This document shows positions 8,961 to 16,597 of a stretch of DNA of 64,000 nucleotides, piece by piece. The DNA is from Candidatus Chromulinivorax destructor. GTDB lineage: Bacteria; Babelota; Babeliae; Babelales; Chromulinivoraceae. The stretch spans positions 413,278 to 477,277 of the forward strand of contig NZ_CP025544.1 of assembly GCF_003366055.1 (NCBI RefSeq). Reading direction: 5' to 3'. The position numbers were made by a program, and so were the translations under genes. The notes under the pieces were generated by a model that was given only the letters and a program-made list of their open reading frames with translations, did no database searches and was not told where the DNA came from. Position 1 is the stretch's first letter. The number at the start of each line of letters is the position of its first letter.

Positions 8961-9152
8961 GCTGTGTGAACTAATTATAAAAATTAAGATACAAGCCTGC
9001 GATATCCTTGAGATCATCTGGAGAAATATGGTTGGCAAAAGCAATTTTACATTTTGGATGTAAAAAAATTCATCAGGCACACACACCCCGCCAATGCCCA
9101 AAGTTTTGATAGAAAACCAAGGGAAAAAACCTATCGTAAAAAATTGGTTCAA
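8961..9152 (+). repeat. Dispersed ~200-bp MITE-like repeat, full copy 1
   Basis: Begins GCTGTGTGAACTAAT and ends ATTGGTTCAA, which are inverted copies of each other. Internal blocks (CCTGCGATAT, ATCATCTGGAGAAAT, a GATAGAAAACC block near the end) recur in the same order in the copies at 10005, 40274 and 44325. It has no coding capacity. A 66-aa reading frame overlapping it is an accident of the repeat. Confidence 0.7.
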
Positions 9153-9162
9153 TCAATCAAGA

Positions 9163-9201
9163 AAGAAGAGAGCTTGTTATGCGCAACAAGCTCTCTTCTT
9201 G
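9163..9201. terminator. Hairpin terminator for the gene ending at 9204
   Basis: Stem AAGAGAGCTTGTT / AACAAGCTCTCTT, loop ATGCGC, with A/T-rich flanks; located immediately downstream (minus strand) of the secreted-protein gene. Confidence 0.75.
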
Positions 9202-9203
9202 TT

Positions 9204-9854
9204 TTAAGCTAACGTAATAATTTTTCCATCTTGGCAAAAACCACCTTGCCCAACAAAACTTTGAACATGAGGAACAATGCCTTTATTCTTTTTTTGCTCA
9301 ATATGAATATCTAAAAATAGTCTTGAAAACAGACCTTCAGAATAATTAATCATACAAGAATGAAAATTTTTATTATTTTGAATAATAGTCATTTCTTCAT
9401 TTGATAAATAACCAAAAAATTCTACATGATTATGAATGACTCCTATATCACCACACAACCATTGATCAAACCAAATATCAATGCCTTTTTTATAGACACC
9501 ATAATTTTTTTGCCATGCATCAAAAGCTTTTTGTAGAGATGCTCTATCAATTGAGCCTTGATCATTGAGAAATGAATAATAGATTTTTGATTTTTTATCA
9601 TAATAACCAACTGGTTGCAAAACAAGCCCAGGTTTTTCTGATCCTAATAAAAAAGGATATTCATACAAACTGTGGGCATTAATTTGCACATTCTTACCTT
9701 GATTAAAATCTGAACAACCTGACATATCATTATGATGAACAACTTGATACGCAATATCAGTATTATTTTTAATAGAGCGAATCATAACATGAGCATCTAA
9801 AATAGTAATACTTAATAAAAATATTAACCCAATGTAAATATTATACAGTCTCAT
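9204..9854 (-). CDS. Secreted protein of unknown function (216 aa)
   Basis: I start this gene at the ATG at 9854 because GGGGGAGGTG precedes it and the product then opens with a signal peptide (MRLYNIYIGLIFLLSITILDA); the frame runs upstream to 9911 without added value. The mature ~195 residues contain several aromatic and His-rich stretches (YQVVHHNDMSGCSDF, VIHNHVEFFGYL) and three or four Cys, suggesting a disulphide-stabilised periplasmic or exported domain. I do not recognise the family. It stands alone between two copies of the dispersed repeat. Confidence 0.6.
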   Translation of the reverse strand: MRLYNIYIGLIFLLSITILDAHVMIRSIKNNTDIAYQVVHHNDMSGCSDFNQGKNVQINAHSLYEYPFLLGSEKPGLVLQPVGYYDKKSKIYYSFLNDQGSIDRASLQKAFDAWQKNYGVYKKGIDIWFDQWLCGDIGVIHNHVEFFGYLSNEEMTIIQNNKNFHSCMINYSEGLFSRLFLDIHIEQKKNKGIVPHVQSFVGQGGFCQDGKIITLA

Positions 9855-10004
9855 AACACCTCCCCCTGGTATAGTATGAATTCTTACGTGAATATCATTT
9901 CTGTATAACAATTTACAATAAGGCGATATTACAAATCAACTGTTTTGCAATTATATTCAAATTGAATCTAATATAATAGTTCATTGATGAATAATGTAGA
10001 TGAA

Positions 10005-10205
10005 GCTGCGTGAACCAAATTTAAAATAAGTATGTGCACCTACGATATTGCTTCGCTCATCTCCGGAAATATCGGTGGCAGCGGCCACGTTACGCTTTTT
10101 TCATGTAAAGAAATAGTGTATGATGCCCACCAGCAAGCAAATTCCCCGAGTTTTCATAGAAAATAGAGAGCAAAACTCTATAGTAATAATTTGAATTACA
10201 GAGCT
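10005..10205 (+). repeat. Dispersed MITE-like repeat, full copy 2
   Basis: Starts GCTGCGTGAACCAAAT and ends with a diverged inverted copy (AATTTGAATTACAGAGC). The internal order is the same as in the other copies: CCTACGATAT, CGCTTCGCTCATCTCCGG, a GGCGGCGG-like block (here GGTGGCAGCGGCC), TTACGCTTTTT, GTGTATGATGCCCACC, TTTTCATAGAAAA. With the promoter at 10275 this accounts for the 470-base intergenic stretch 9912-10383. Confidence 0.75.
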
Positions 10206-10274
10206 CGCAAGCTTCTTTCAATTTGAAATTATTTAAAATAAAAAACAAGTTAAAGATTTATAATTTGCCATTAT

Positions 10275-10302
10275 TTGACATTTTACTTGTATGCACTATA
10301 AT
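10275..10302 (+). promoter_or_regulatory. Near-perfect sigma70 promoter of the folC-like/atp operon
   Basis: TTGACA (10275-10280), 16-base spacer, TATAAT (10297-10302): both boxes match consensus. The predicted start of transcription near 10309 leaves a ~75-base leader before the ATG at 10384, which has GGGGAAG as ribosome site. Confidence 0.75.
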
Positions 10303-10383
10303 TTTTTTTAGTCGCAAATCATGGTAAAAAATAAAAATATAGTCTCATCTTTTTAGTCATATTTTGTTCAAAGTGGGGAAGTT

Positions 10384-11793
10384 ATGGTTCAAGTTGATAC
10401 AAAGATCCAAAATAAAAAAAACCCAATAATTAACTCCCATCGTACGTACAATGAAATTGTTCAGTATTTGGATGAGAATTGGGGTCAAACAAAAAATTTC
10501 ATGGCAATCAGCCAACTTGATGAAATCTTTGGAAACTTGTCTAAAAAATTAAACATCGCTATCGTTTCAGGTACAAGCGGAAAAAGTACAACAATTCACT
10601 TTACATGCAAACTATTTAAAGAAGAAAATTTAAAAGCTGGTGCATTTTACACTCCTCACATAACTTTATACAATGAACGCTTTTCTATAAATGAAAATTA
10701 TATATCAAATACAAGCTTTACTGATATAGCAAATAAAGTTATTCAAACTGCACAAGATAACAAAATAGCTGCAACTTCAAAAGATATATTGACTATGATG
10801 GCATTAATTTTCTTTCATGAAAATAATGTTGATGTAGCTATTTTTGAAAATAGCTCTATGTATGGTTTAGATCCTGTGATGTATTGCAATCCAAAAATAT
10901 CTGCTGTAACAAGAATTGTTGCAAACTCTCAAGATGAAGATACTCATGCTGGCATAACAAATATTATGACCATGATCACTCCAAACTCTCACTTTGTATC
11001 TGCAGATCAAAATAAACTTAATTTGCAAATCATGGCACAACTTGCTGAAAGCAAAGGTAGTATCTGGTCAATGCCTATACGAAAATTAGCTCCATTACAG
11101 TACCCATTTGAACAGCTCCATGGTCGTTGTGCTGCGTTGGCAGAAAGAATTACTCGAATCTACATCGATAATTTTTCAACATCACATGGCAAAGTCCAAG
11201 TAGCAGATAGCTTACTGAATAAACCAAAAGGTTTAAGAGGCAGACCTACGCTTGAAGCTAAAAAAGTTGCAGAAATGACTCCGCAAAGAACTATTGAACA
11301 ATTTTGGAGCGAAGTTGTCACAACATTACCATCACGTTTCCAACTTATTCAAACTAAAAAATCGAATATTTTGCTCGATAATGCTGACAATTTAGACGCG
11401 TTAAGTAATTTATTTCTTGGTGCAAGACTTCTTTGCTATCAACAAGATTATAAAGAAACATCACTTATTATCGCTTGTCATGAAGGACAATTTGATAATG
11501 AAGAATTTATAAAACAAGCTCGTTATTTCTTTAAAAAATCATCTGGATCTATTGCATTTTGTCCTACAATACCAACAACAGTTGGTGAAAAAACAAAAGC
11601 AAGTTGGGATGTTGTAAAAATAACAAATGCTGCTAAAACTGCTAAAATAAAAGCGAAAGCTTATGCAAACTTTGCTGATGCTTTCAACGCAATTAAAACA
11701 GCTCACAACAATGCTGAGTCTTTAATTGTTATTACCGGCAGTAAATCTATCATTTCAGAATATGAAAAATATAAAGAAACGATAGCTGAATAA
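10384..11793 (+). CDS. FolC/Mur-ligase-family protein (folylpolyglutamate synthase-like)
   Basis: A 469-residue Mur-ligase-fold protein. The ATP loop is GTSGKST at residues 63-69 (FolC consensus GTNGKGS), followed by the FolC-type segment AFYTPHITLYNERFSI that in FPGS contacts ATP and folate (TSPHL...ERI.I). The usual FPGS motif GLGGRLDATN is replaced by NSSMYGLDPVMY, and HGRCAALAERI marks the start of the C-terminal domain. It is thus FolC-related but divergent in substrate-facing motifs, and the true substrate could differ from folate. It is first in an operon with ATP-synthase membrane genes, stop overlapping the next start (TAATG), an unusual partnership. Confidence 0.7.
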   Translation: MVQVDTKIQNKKNPIINSHRTYNEIVQYLDENWGQTKNFMAISQLDEIFGNLSKKLNIAIVSGTSGKSTTIHFTCKLFKEENLKAGAFYTPHITLYNERFSINENYISNTSFTDIANKVIQTAQDNKIAATSKDILTMMALIFFHENNVDVAIFENSSMYGLDPVMYCNPKISAVTRIVANSQDEDTHAGITNIMTMITPNSHFVSADQNKLNLQIMAQLAESKGSIWSMPIRKLAPLQYPFEQLHGRCAALAERITRIYIDNFSTSHGKVQVADSLLNKPKGLRGRPTLEAKKVAEMTPQRTIEQFWSEVVTTLPSRFQLIQTKKSNILLDNADNLDALSNLFLGARLLCYQQDYKETSLIIACHEGQFDNEEFIKQARYFFKKSSGSIAFCPTIPTTVGEKTKASWDVVKITNAAKTAKIKAKAYANFADAFNAIKTAHNNAESLIVITGSKSIISEYEKYKETIAE

Positions 11794-12056
11794 TGTTGCA
11801 AGCTATTTGCATAACTTTTTTTGGTGGTTTATTATTTGGACTTTCTCTGTTACATACACAGAAAGTCCTATTTTTATCAAAAAATCCACTCCTTGCAGCA
11901 GTCATATCAACGATACGGCTCCTTGTCATCTCTGTTTTTTTCTATATTATGTTGAAATCAACTCAGATACATCCTATAATTTTAGTAACTTCATTTTTAG
12001 TAGCATATTGGCTAATTATTTTAAAATTCAAAGAGCTCCTGCATGGAAAACAATAA
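11793..12056 (+). CDS. AtpI/AtpR-like small membrane protein of the ATP synthase operon
   Basis: An 87-residue protein with three hydrophobic segments (LLFGLSLLHTQ, IRLLVISVFFYIML, IILVTSFLVAYWLI). An Arg sits inside the second (STIRLLVI), as in AtpR of N-type ATPases, where the Arg is proposed to contact the c-subunit carboxylate; AtpI proteins act as assembly helpers for the c ring. The order R-B-E is the one seen in N-ATPase operons. Family assignment rests on size, topology, Arg and position immediately before atpB, so it is tentative. It overlaps both neighbours (start on the folC-like stop, end 14 bases inside atpB). Confidence 0.55.
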   Translation: MLQAICITFFGGLLFGLSLLHTQKVLFLSKNPLLAAVISTIRLLVISVFFYIMLKSTQIHPIILVTSFLVAYWLIILKFKELLHGKQ

Positions 12057-12780
12057 TATCCTGACCGGTCATCAATGGCAGCCACTTGCTCACTATGGGT
12101 TTACTCATCCATTTTGGACAATTCATACCGATACACTTTTGGGGACAATTGTCGCTACCCTGATGATTATCGCAGTATCACTGTATGCGCATCGCATACT
12201 GAAAAGAAAACAATCCGTTACTAAATTTATTATTTTAAAATATGTCGATGGTTTTAAGGATCTTTTGCAACAAACGCTGCATAGTGCTCCTCTTGAACAT
12301 TTAGCTTTTATTGGATCTCTTTTTACCTTTATTGTCTTCTGTAACGCTATGGCATTTATTCCCTACATTGAAGAACCAACACGAGATTTAAATACAACAC
12401 TAGGACTTGGACTCATCTCATTTTGCTACGTTCAAGGTTATGCTATCTATCATAAAGGTTTTTTTGAATACCTATCAGATTTTACAAAACCATTTTTTTT
12501 AATGCTTCCTCTTAATATCATTGGAACATTAACTTCAATTATATCTCTTTCATTTCGACTTTTTGGAAATATATTTGGTGGCTATGTAATTGCTCACCTA
12601 TCTTTACAAGCGCTTGAAAGTTCCTGGATTATGCAAACTATTGGTTTAATGACAGGCTTTAACCTTGCTATTTCTATAATTTTTGGGCTATTTGAAGGAA
12701 TTATTCAAGCTTTCGTTTTTGCTATGCTTACCCTAACTTATCTATCAATGGAAATCGTATCTGACGAGGAGTCTGAATAA
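12043..12780 (+). CDS. atpB: F-type ATP synthase subunit a
   Basis: A 245-residue polytopic membrane protein, the stator half-channel of the Fo motor. The essential Arg is seen in SLSFRLFGNIFGG (R172), and the last helix has the conserved GLFEGIIQAFVFAMLTLTYL. Length and the N-terminal pattern are usual for bacterial subunit a. It starts inside the preceding AtpI/R-like gene and is two bases from the fused c-subunit gene. It is the only subunit a in the window, although the c subunit, b subunits, delta and alpha lie in a second cluster 42 kb away. Confidence 0.93.
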   Translation: MENNNILTGHQWQPLAHYGFTHPFWTIHTDTLLGTIVATLMIIAVSLYAHRILKRKQSVTKFIILKYVDGFKDLLQQTLHSAPLEHLAFIGSLFTFIVFCNAMAFIPYIEEPTRDLNTTLGLGLISFCYVQGYAIYHKGFFEYLSDFTKPFFLMLPLNIIGTLTSIISLSFRLFGNIFGGYVIAHLSLQALESSWIMQTIGLMTGFNLAISIIFGLFEGIIQAFVFAMLTLTYLSMEIVSDEESE

Positions 12781-12782
12781 TT

Positions 12783-13736
12783 ATGATTGAAATAATGCAT
12801 ATACTTTCGATTTCTATACCGGTAACCATGTCAGCTTTAGGTGCAGGCATCGGGCAAGGTCTTATCGGATTAAAATCTTTACAAGCTGTTACCATTCAAC
12901 CAAGCGCATCATCAGAAATTAATAAAATATCGACCGTTGGTTTATCACTAACCGAAACTGCTGCTATTTTAGGTCTTGTTATATCAATCGTTTTAAACAT
13001 TGACACCGCAGTGCCTTTAAACTACGAAAGCGCAGCTCTTGGTAGAATTGGCATTGGAATAGCAATCGGCTTATCAGGATTTATTGCAGGTATTGCATCA
13101 TCTCTACCAGCACAGGCTGCATGCTTATCAGTTGCACGACAACCATTTTTTGCTAATAAAATATTACAACTCATGCTTCTGACACAAACCGTAATCATGA
13201 CTCCTAACGTTTTTGGATTCATTATTGCTTTGCTTATCAATGCAAAAGTAGCAACCGTAAACAGTTTAAATGAAGGCTTACAACTTCTTGCAGCAGGTTT
13301 ATCAATTGGTCTTGGAAGCATTGGACCATGTCTTGGATTAAGTCTTTTTGCCTATTCAGCATGTAAAGCTGTTGGGATTAACAGAAAATCATACACAAAA
13401 ATATTACCTTTTACGTTTATTGCAGAAGCAATTATCGAAACTCCCGTGATTTTTTCGCTTTTGGTATCACTTTTAATCTTAAATGTTAAAATTTCACCAA
13501 CAGCACCAATTATTCAAGGCATTTGTTTTATTGCTGCAGCTTTTTGTATGGGTATGAGTACCCTTGGAACTGGCATCAGTGCAGGTGCAACAGGTTCTGC
13601 TGCATGCGATCAAATTGGTGAAAATCCTGAACATTATTCGATTATTTCAAAAGTCGGCTTGTTAGCATTAGCCATGATCGATACTTTTGCAATTTATGGT
13701 TTTATCGTCTCAATAATGTTAATCTACACAATCTAA
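12783..13736 (+). CDS. Four-hairpin fused c-type rotor subunit of ATP synthase
   Basis: A 317-residue membrane protein made of four consecutive c-subunit hairpins, each ~75-80 residues with a Gly-rich helix, a polar loop and an ion-site helix. Aligning the helices on the G/S that follows the site by six residues puts the ion-binding position at E58 (LTETA), M139 (IMTPN), E219 (IETPV) and D300 (MIDTF): three carboxylates, with hairpin 2 missing its own. Loops are IQPSA, ARQPF, INRKS and ENPEH. Hairpin 1 also keeps the Gln of sodium sites (GIGQG, Q25). Fused c subunits are known in V-type rings and in the Acetobacterium woodii Na+ F-ATPase (c1, one fused pair with one site missing); a four-fold fusion is unusual. 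GAGGAG lies 11 bases upstream of the ATG. Confidence 0.85.
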   Translation: MIEIMHILSISIPVTMSALGAGIGQGLIGLKSLQAVTIQPSASSEINKISTVGLSLTETAAILGLVISIVLNIDTAVPLNYESAALGRIGIGIAIGLSGFIAGIASSLPAQAACLSVARQPFFANKILQLMLLTQTVIMTPNVFGFIIALLINAKVATVNSLNEGLQLLAAGLSIGLGSIGPCLGLSLFAYSACKAVGINRKSYTKILPFTFIAEAIIETPVIFSLLVSLLILNVKISPTAPIIQGICFIAAAFCMGMSTLGTGISAGATGSAACDQIGENPEHYSIISKVGLLALAMIDTFAIYGFIVSIMLIYTI

Positions 13737-13749
13737 ACAAGGGCTGATC

Positions 13750-14661
13750 ATGATGCATAACAACCTTTTGCAAGCAATTGGAAACACACCTTTGGTGCAA
13801 GTTGACTTACAAACTCCATGCCAATTGTACGCAAAATTAGAATATCTTAATCCTGGTGGAAGCGTTAAAGATAGATCATCACTCTTTATGATTGAAGACG
13901 CTGAGCAACGTGGCATACTGCAACCAGGTGGCACGATTATTGATGCATCATCTGGTAATCAGGGAATCGCAACTGCAATGATAGGCGCGATAAAAGGATA
14001 CAAAGTAATTATCGCCGTATCTGAAAAAGTCAGTAAAGAAAAATTAGAAACATTAAAAGCTTATGGTGCACAAGTTGTTATGTGCCCTGCAACAAGTTTT
14101 TTGCAAGATCCTAACAGCTACCATTCACAAGCAATGCGCATTCATAAAGAAACTCCAAACTCATTTATGCCAGACCAGTATTTTAATTTGGCAAATGCTA
14201 TGGCACATTACAAATCACTCGGGCCAGAAATTTGGAGACAAACTGAAGGCAAAATCACCCATTTTATTGCAGCTGCGGGAACAGGTGGAACCATTAGTGG
14301 TGCTGGCAGATTCTTAAAAGAACAAAATCCAAATATTAAAATTATCGCTGTCGATTCAAACGTTTCGTACCGATCAACAAAAGGTCATCCACAACCGTAC
14401 GCAATTGAAGGCATGGGTGTTGATTTTGACTCTCCTGTTTTAAATTATGATATTGTTGATGAATTTTTTGAAGCACCAGATGCACAATCACTTGCAATGC
14501 TGCAACACCTTGCACGAAACAAAGGCATCTTAGCTGGGCCAAGCAGTGGTGCTGTTGCCTACGCTGCAGAGCAATATTGCAAGCAACTCAAACCAACTGA
14601 CCTTGCCGTCATGATTATGGGCGACTCAGGTCGAGCATATTTAACCAAGAATTTCTACTAA
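13750..14661 (+). CDS. cysK: Cysteine synthase family PLP enzyme
   Basis: A 303-residue fold-type II PLP enzyme that makes cysteine from O-acetylserine (or a related donor) and sulphide. The PLP lysine is K40 in NPGGSVKDRSS; the substrate loop ASSGNQGIATA and the phosphate-binding GTGGTISGAG are intact, as is the C-terminal GDSGRAYLTKNFY. The length fits CysK/CysM (~300). Specificity (CysK, CysM or a cystathionine beta-synthase-like enzyme) is not settled by sequence. AAGGG precedes the first of two adjacent ATGs. The last ~110 bases of the gene plus its terminator have been copied downstream twice (15434 and 16268). Confidence 0.87.
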   Translation: MMHNNLLQAIGNTPLVQVDLQTPCQLYAKLEYLNPGGSVKDRSSLFMIEDAEQRGILQPGGTIIDASSGNQGIATAMIGAIKGYKVIIAVSEKVSKEKLETLKAYGAQVVMCPATSFLQDPNSYHSQAMRIHKETPNSFMPDQYFNLANAMAHYKSLGPEIWRQTEGKITHFIAAAGTGGTISGAGRFLKEQNPNIKIIAVDSNVSYRSTKGHPQPYAIEGMGVDFDSPVLNYDIVDEFFEAPDAQSLAMLQHLARNKGILAGPSSGAVAYAAEQYCKQLKPTDLAVMIMGDSGRAYLTKNFY

Positions 14662-14668
14662 CAATTAC

Positions 14669-14694
14669 AGGGGCTTATCACAAGCCCCTTTTTT
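14669..14694 (+). terminator. Terminator of cysK
   Basis: GGGGCTT-ATCAC-AAGCCCC followed by TTTTTT. Identical copies sit after the two truncated cysK tails (around 15551-15576 and 16385-16411). Confidence 0.85.
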
Positions 14695-14790
14695 ATGCAT
14701 TCTGCATACCAATCTCCTTTTTCTGAGGTAACCTTACCTGCTATTTGCAAACCTGCAAAATCTCACAGTGAAAACTTTACTCACAAACTG

Positions 14791-14821
14791 TTGACCTATA
14801 AGGGGTGGGGTTTGCTACAAT
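14791..14821 (+). promoter_or_regulatory. Repeated leader promoter, copy A (also at 15673-15703 and 16507-16537)
   Basis: TTGACC, a 19-base G-rich spacer (AAGGGGTGGGG) and an extended -10 TGCTACAAT. The same arrangement precedes all three small secreted-protein genes (third copy has TTGATT), followed in each by a conserved leader with TTTCAC...GGTGAA arms and the ribosome site AAAAAAGGAGAAC. The spacer is long for sigma70; the extended -10 may compensate. Confidence 0.55.
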
Positions 14822-14878
14822 AATTTCACAATGAATTATTTATGGTGAATAATATCAAAAACAAAAAAGGAGAACATT

Positions 14879-15304
14879 ATGAAGAAGTTATCTATATTAA
14901 TAGCTTTTAGTTTTATGGCAATAGCTGCTGAAAATATATATGCCGGTAAAGGCAAAACTATTCATATCCATAATACTGGTACCCAACGAGTTGAGTTATG
15001 GCAACAAAAAAAAGATGGTTACCCAAAAAAACCCACATATGGAGATACAACATGTTGTAATGGTAAACCTGCTTATGGACTTAATAATTTTGAGTGGGGT
15101 AAAGAAACTCTGGTTGGAACAATTAATCCAAAAGAAACTACACAATTTACACTAGTAGATGATGTTGATTACGATGGCTTCTGCTCGTGCACCAAAATTC
15201 GATATCTCATTAAAAACTTTAATAAACAGCCTGTAGATACTCAATACAGACCTGCAAGTGATGAATATTTTGATGGGCATAAAAAAGACACTATGCAATT
15301 TTAA
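14879..15304 (+). CDS. Small secreted protein A of a tandem family
   Basis: A 141-residue protein with a signal peptide (MKKLSILIAFSFMAIAAENIYA) and a mature domain of short strands: IHIHNTGTQRVELWQ, then KETLVGTINPKETTQFTL, then IRYLIKNFNKQPVDTQYRP, ending FDGHKKDTMQF. Four Cys (CCNG, CSC) are probably disulphide partners. The alternation suggests a small all-beta domain. It is a paralogue of the protein at 15761 (same start, same last ~25 residues). I do not recognise the family. It is driven by the repeated strong leader and closed by a hairpin at 15329-15376. Confidence 0.7.
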   Translation: MKKLSILIAFSFMAIAAENIYAGKGKTIHIHNTGTQRVELWQQKKDGYPKKPTYGDTTCCNGKPAYGLNNFEWGKETLVGTINPKETTQFTLVDDVDYDGFCSCTKIRYLIKNFNKQPVDTQYRPASDEYFDGHKKDTMQF

Positions 15305-15328
15305 TAATCAAAATATATTTTGAATTTT

Positions 15329-15376
15329 TATGAGTCGATGAGAAAGAATCAATTTTCTCGTCGACTCATATTTTTT
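15329..15376 (+). terminator. Terminator after secreted protein A (copy after protein B at 16163-16210)
   Basis: Long stem ATGAGTCGATGAGAAA / TTTTCTCGTCGACTCAT followed by ATTTTTT; the second copy is base-for-base the same. Confidence 0.8.
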
Positions 15377-15433
15377 ATAAAATTTTCTTATACATGTATC
15401 TAGTAAACATACAATATTAACAAGCTAGTTATC

Positions 15434-15543
15434 CTGTTGCCTACTCTGCAGAGCAATATTGCAAGCAACTCAAGCCAACTGACCTTGCCGTCATGATTAT
15501 GGGCGACTCAGGTCGAGCATATTTAACCAAGAATTTCTACTAA
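15434..15543 (+). pseudogene. Truncated copy of the cysK 3' end (copy 1)
   Basis: Encodes the last ~36 residues of cysK (VAYSAEQYCKQL through YLTKNFY and stop) with only a few changes, mostly silent, from the parental gene. It lacks a start and the PLP region, so it is a passenger of the tandem duplication. Confidence 0.85.
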
Positions 15544-15760
15544 ACTTTTAAGGGGCTTATCACAAGCCCCTTTTTTATGTATTCTGCATTCCAATCTACT
15601 TTTTTTGAGATAACCTGACCTGCTATTTGCAAACCTGCAAAATCTCACAATGAAAACTTTACTCACAAACTGTTGACCTATAAGGGGTGGGATTTGCTAC
15701 AATAATTTCACAATGAATTATTTATGGTGAATAATATCAAAAACAAAAAAGGAGAACGTT

Positions 15761-16138
15761 ATGAAAAAGTTATTAAAATTTATAGCTTTTAGCTGTATCG
15801 TAGCAATAACTGCTGAAAATATATATGCTAAAAATATTCGCATCCATAATAGCGGTCCACAAACAGTTGAGGTCTGGCAAAAAGTAAAAAATCATTTTGT
15901 AGACGCGACTTCAGCTAATAATTATTTTTATGGACCTGTTTGGGGTGCAGAAACTAAACTTGGAACAATTACTGCAGGCGAAACTCAACCATTTACACTC
16001 GCAGATAGTGTTGGTAAAGATAAATATGAAATTCAATATCTTATTAAAGACTTTAATAAACCAGCTGTAGATACTACATACAGACCTGCAATTGATAAAT
16101 ATTTTGATGGGCATAAAAAAGATACTATGCAATTTTAA
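15761..16138 (+). CDS. Small secreted protein B, paralogue of protein A
   Basis: A 125-residue protein with a signal peptide (MKKLLKFIAFSCIVAITAENIYA). The mature part repeats the plan of protein A: IRIHNSGPQTVEVWQK, TKLGTITAGETQPFTL, IQYLIKDFNKPAVDTTYRP and the shared end FDGHKKDTMQF. It lacks the Cys-rich insertions of A, so the disulphides are not essential to the fold. The flanking DNA is far better conserved than the middle of the gene, which suggests diversifying selection or recombination after a recent duplication. Function unknown; export is the firm prediction. Confidence 0.7.
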   Translation: MKKLLKFIAFSCIVAITAENIYAKNIRIHNSGPQTVEVWQKVKNHFVDATSANNYFYGPVWGAETKLGTITAGETQPFTLADSVGKDKYEIQYLIKDFNKPAVDTTYRPAIDKYFDGHKKDTMQF

Positions 16139-16267
16139 TAATCAAAATATATTTTGAATTTTTATGAGTCGATGAGAAAGAATCAATTTTCTCGTCGACT
16201 CATATTTTTTATAAAATTTTCTTATACATGTATCTAGTAAACATACAATATTAACAAGCTAGTTATC

Positions 16268-16376
16268 CTGTTTGATACCCTGCAGAGCAATATTGCAAGC
16301 AACTCAAGCCAACTGACCTTGCCGTCATGATTATGGTCGAATCAGGTCGAGCATATTTAACCAAGAATTTCTACTA
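16268..16376 (+). pseudogene. Truncated copy of the cysK 3' end (copy 2)
   Basis: A more decayed copy: the first codons read GTTTGATACCC (in-frame stop) and the GDSG region is changed to VESG, but the rest to NFY-stop is preserved, followed by the same terminator. Confidence 0.8.
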
Positions 16377-16597
16377 ACAATTACAGGGGCTTATCACAAG
16401 CCCCTTTTTTATGTATTCTGCATTCCAATCTACTTTTTTTGAGATAACCTGACCTGCTATTTGCAAACCTGCAAAATCTCATAATGAAAATTTTACTCAC
16501 AAACTGTTGATTTTGTGGGGGTGGGATTTGCTACAATAATTTCACAATGAATTATTCATGGTGAATAATATCAAAAACAAAAAAGGAGAACGTTATG
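16268..16597 (+). repeat. Tandem amplification unit C (leader only)
   Basis: Third copy of the cysK tail, terminator and leader up to the ribosome site AAAAAAGGAGAACGTTATG. Homology to units A and B stops at the start codon, so this leader now drives a different secreted protein. Confidence 0.8.

Larger units (their letters stand above)
14552..15433 (+). repeat. Tandem amplification unit A (882 bp)
   Basis: The unit runs from the end of cysK (CTGTTGCCTAC) through its terminator, a ~200-base leader/promoter, the 141-aa secreted-protein gene and its terminator to ACAAGCTAGTTATCC. Nearly the same sequence restarts at 15434. This is the parental copy because its cysK part belongs to the intact gene. 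Confidence 0.85.
15434..16267 (+). repeat. Tandem amplification unit B (834 bp)
   Basis: Second copy of the unit starting at 14552: cysK tail, terminator, leader, secreted protein B and terminator, ending in the same AACAAGCTAGTTATCCTG. The non-coding parts are nearly identical to unit A while the protein-coding part has diverged in the middle. Confidence 0.85.

Noticed and set aside
8952..9152. 66-aa open frame on the minus strand
   Set aside because: Fully inside the repeat copy at 8961-9152; no ribosome site.
13022..13321. 99-aa antisense frame inside the fused c-subunit gene
   Set aside because: Shadow frame; the plus-strand gene has clear family motifs.
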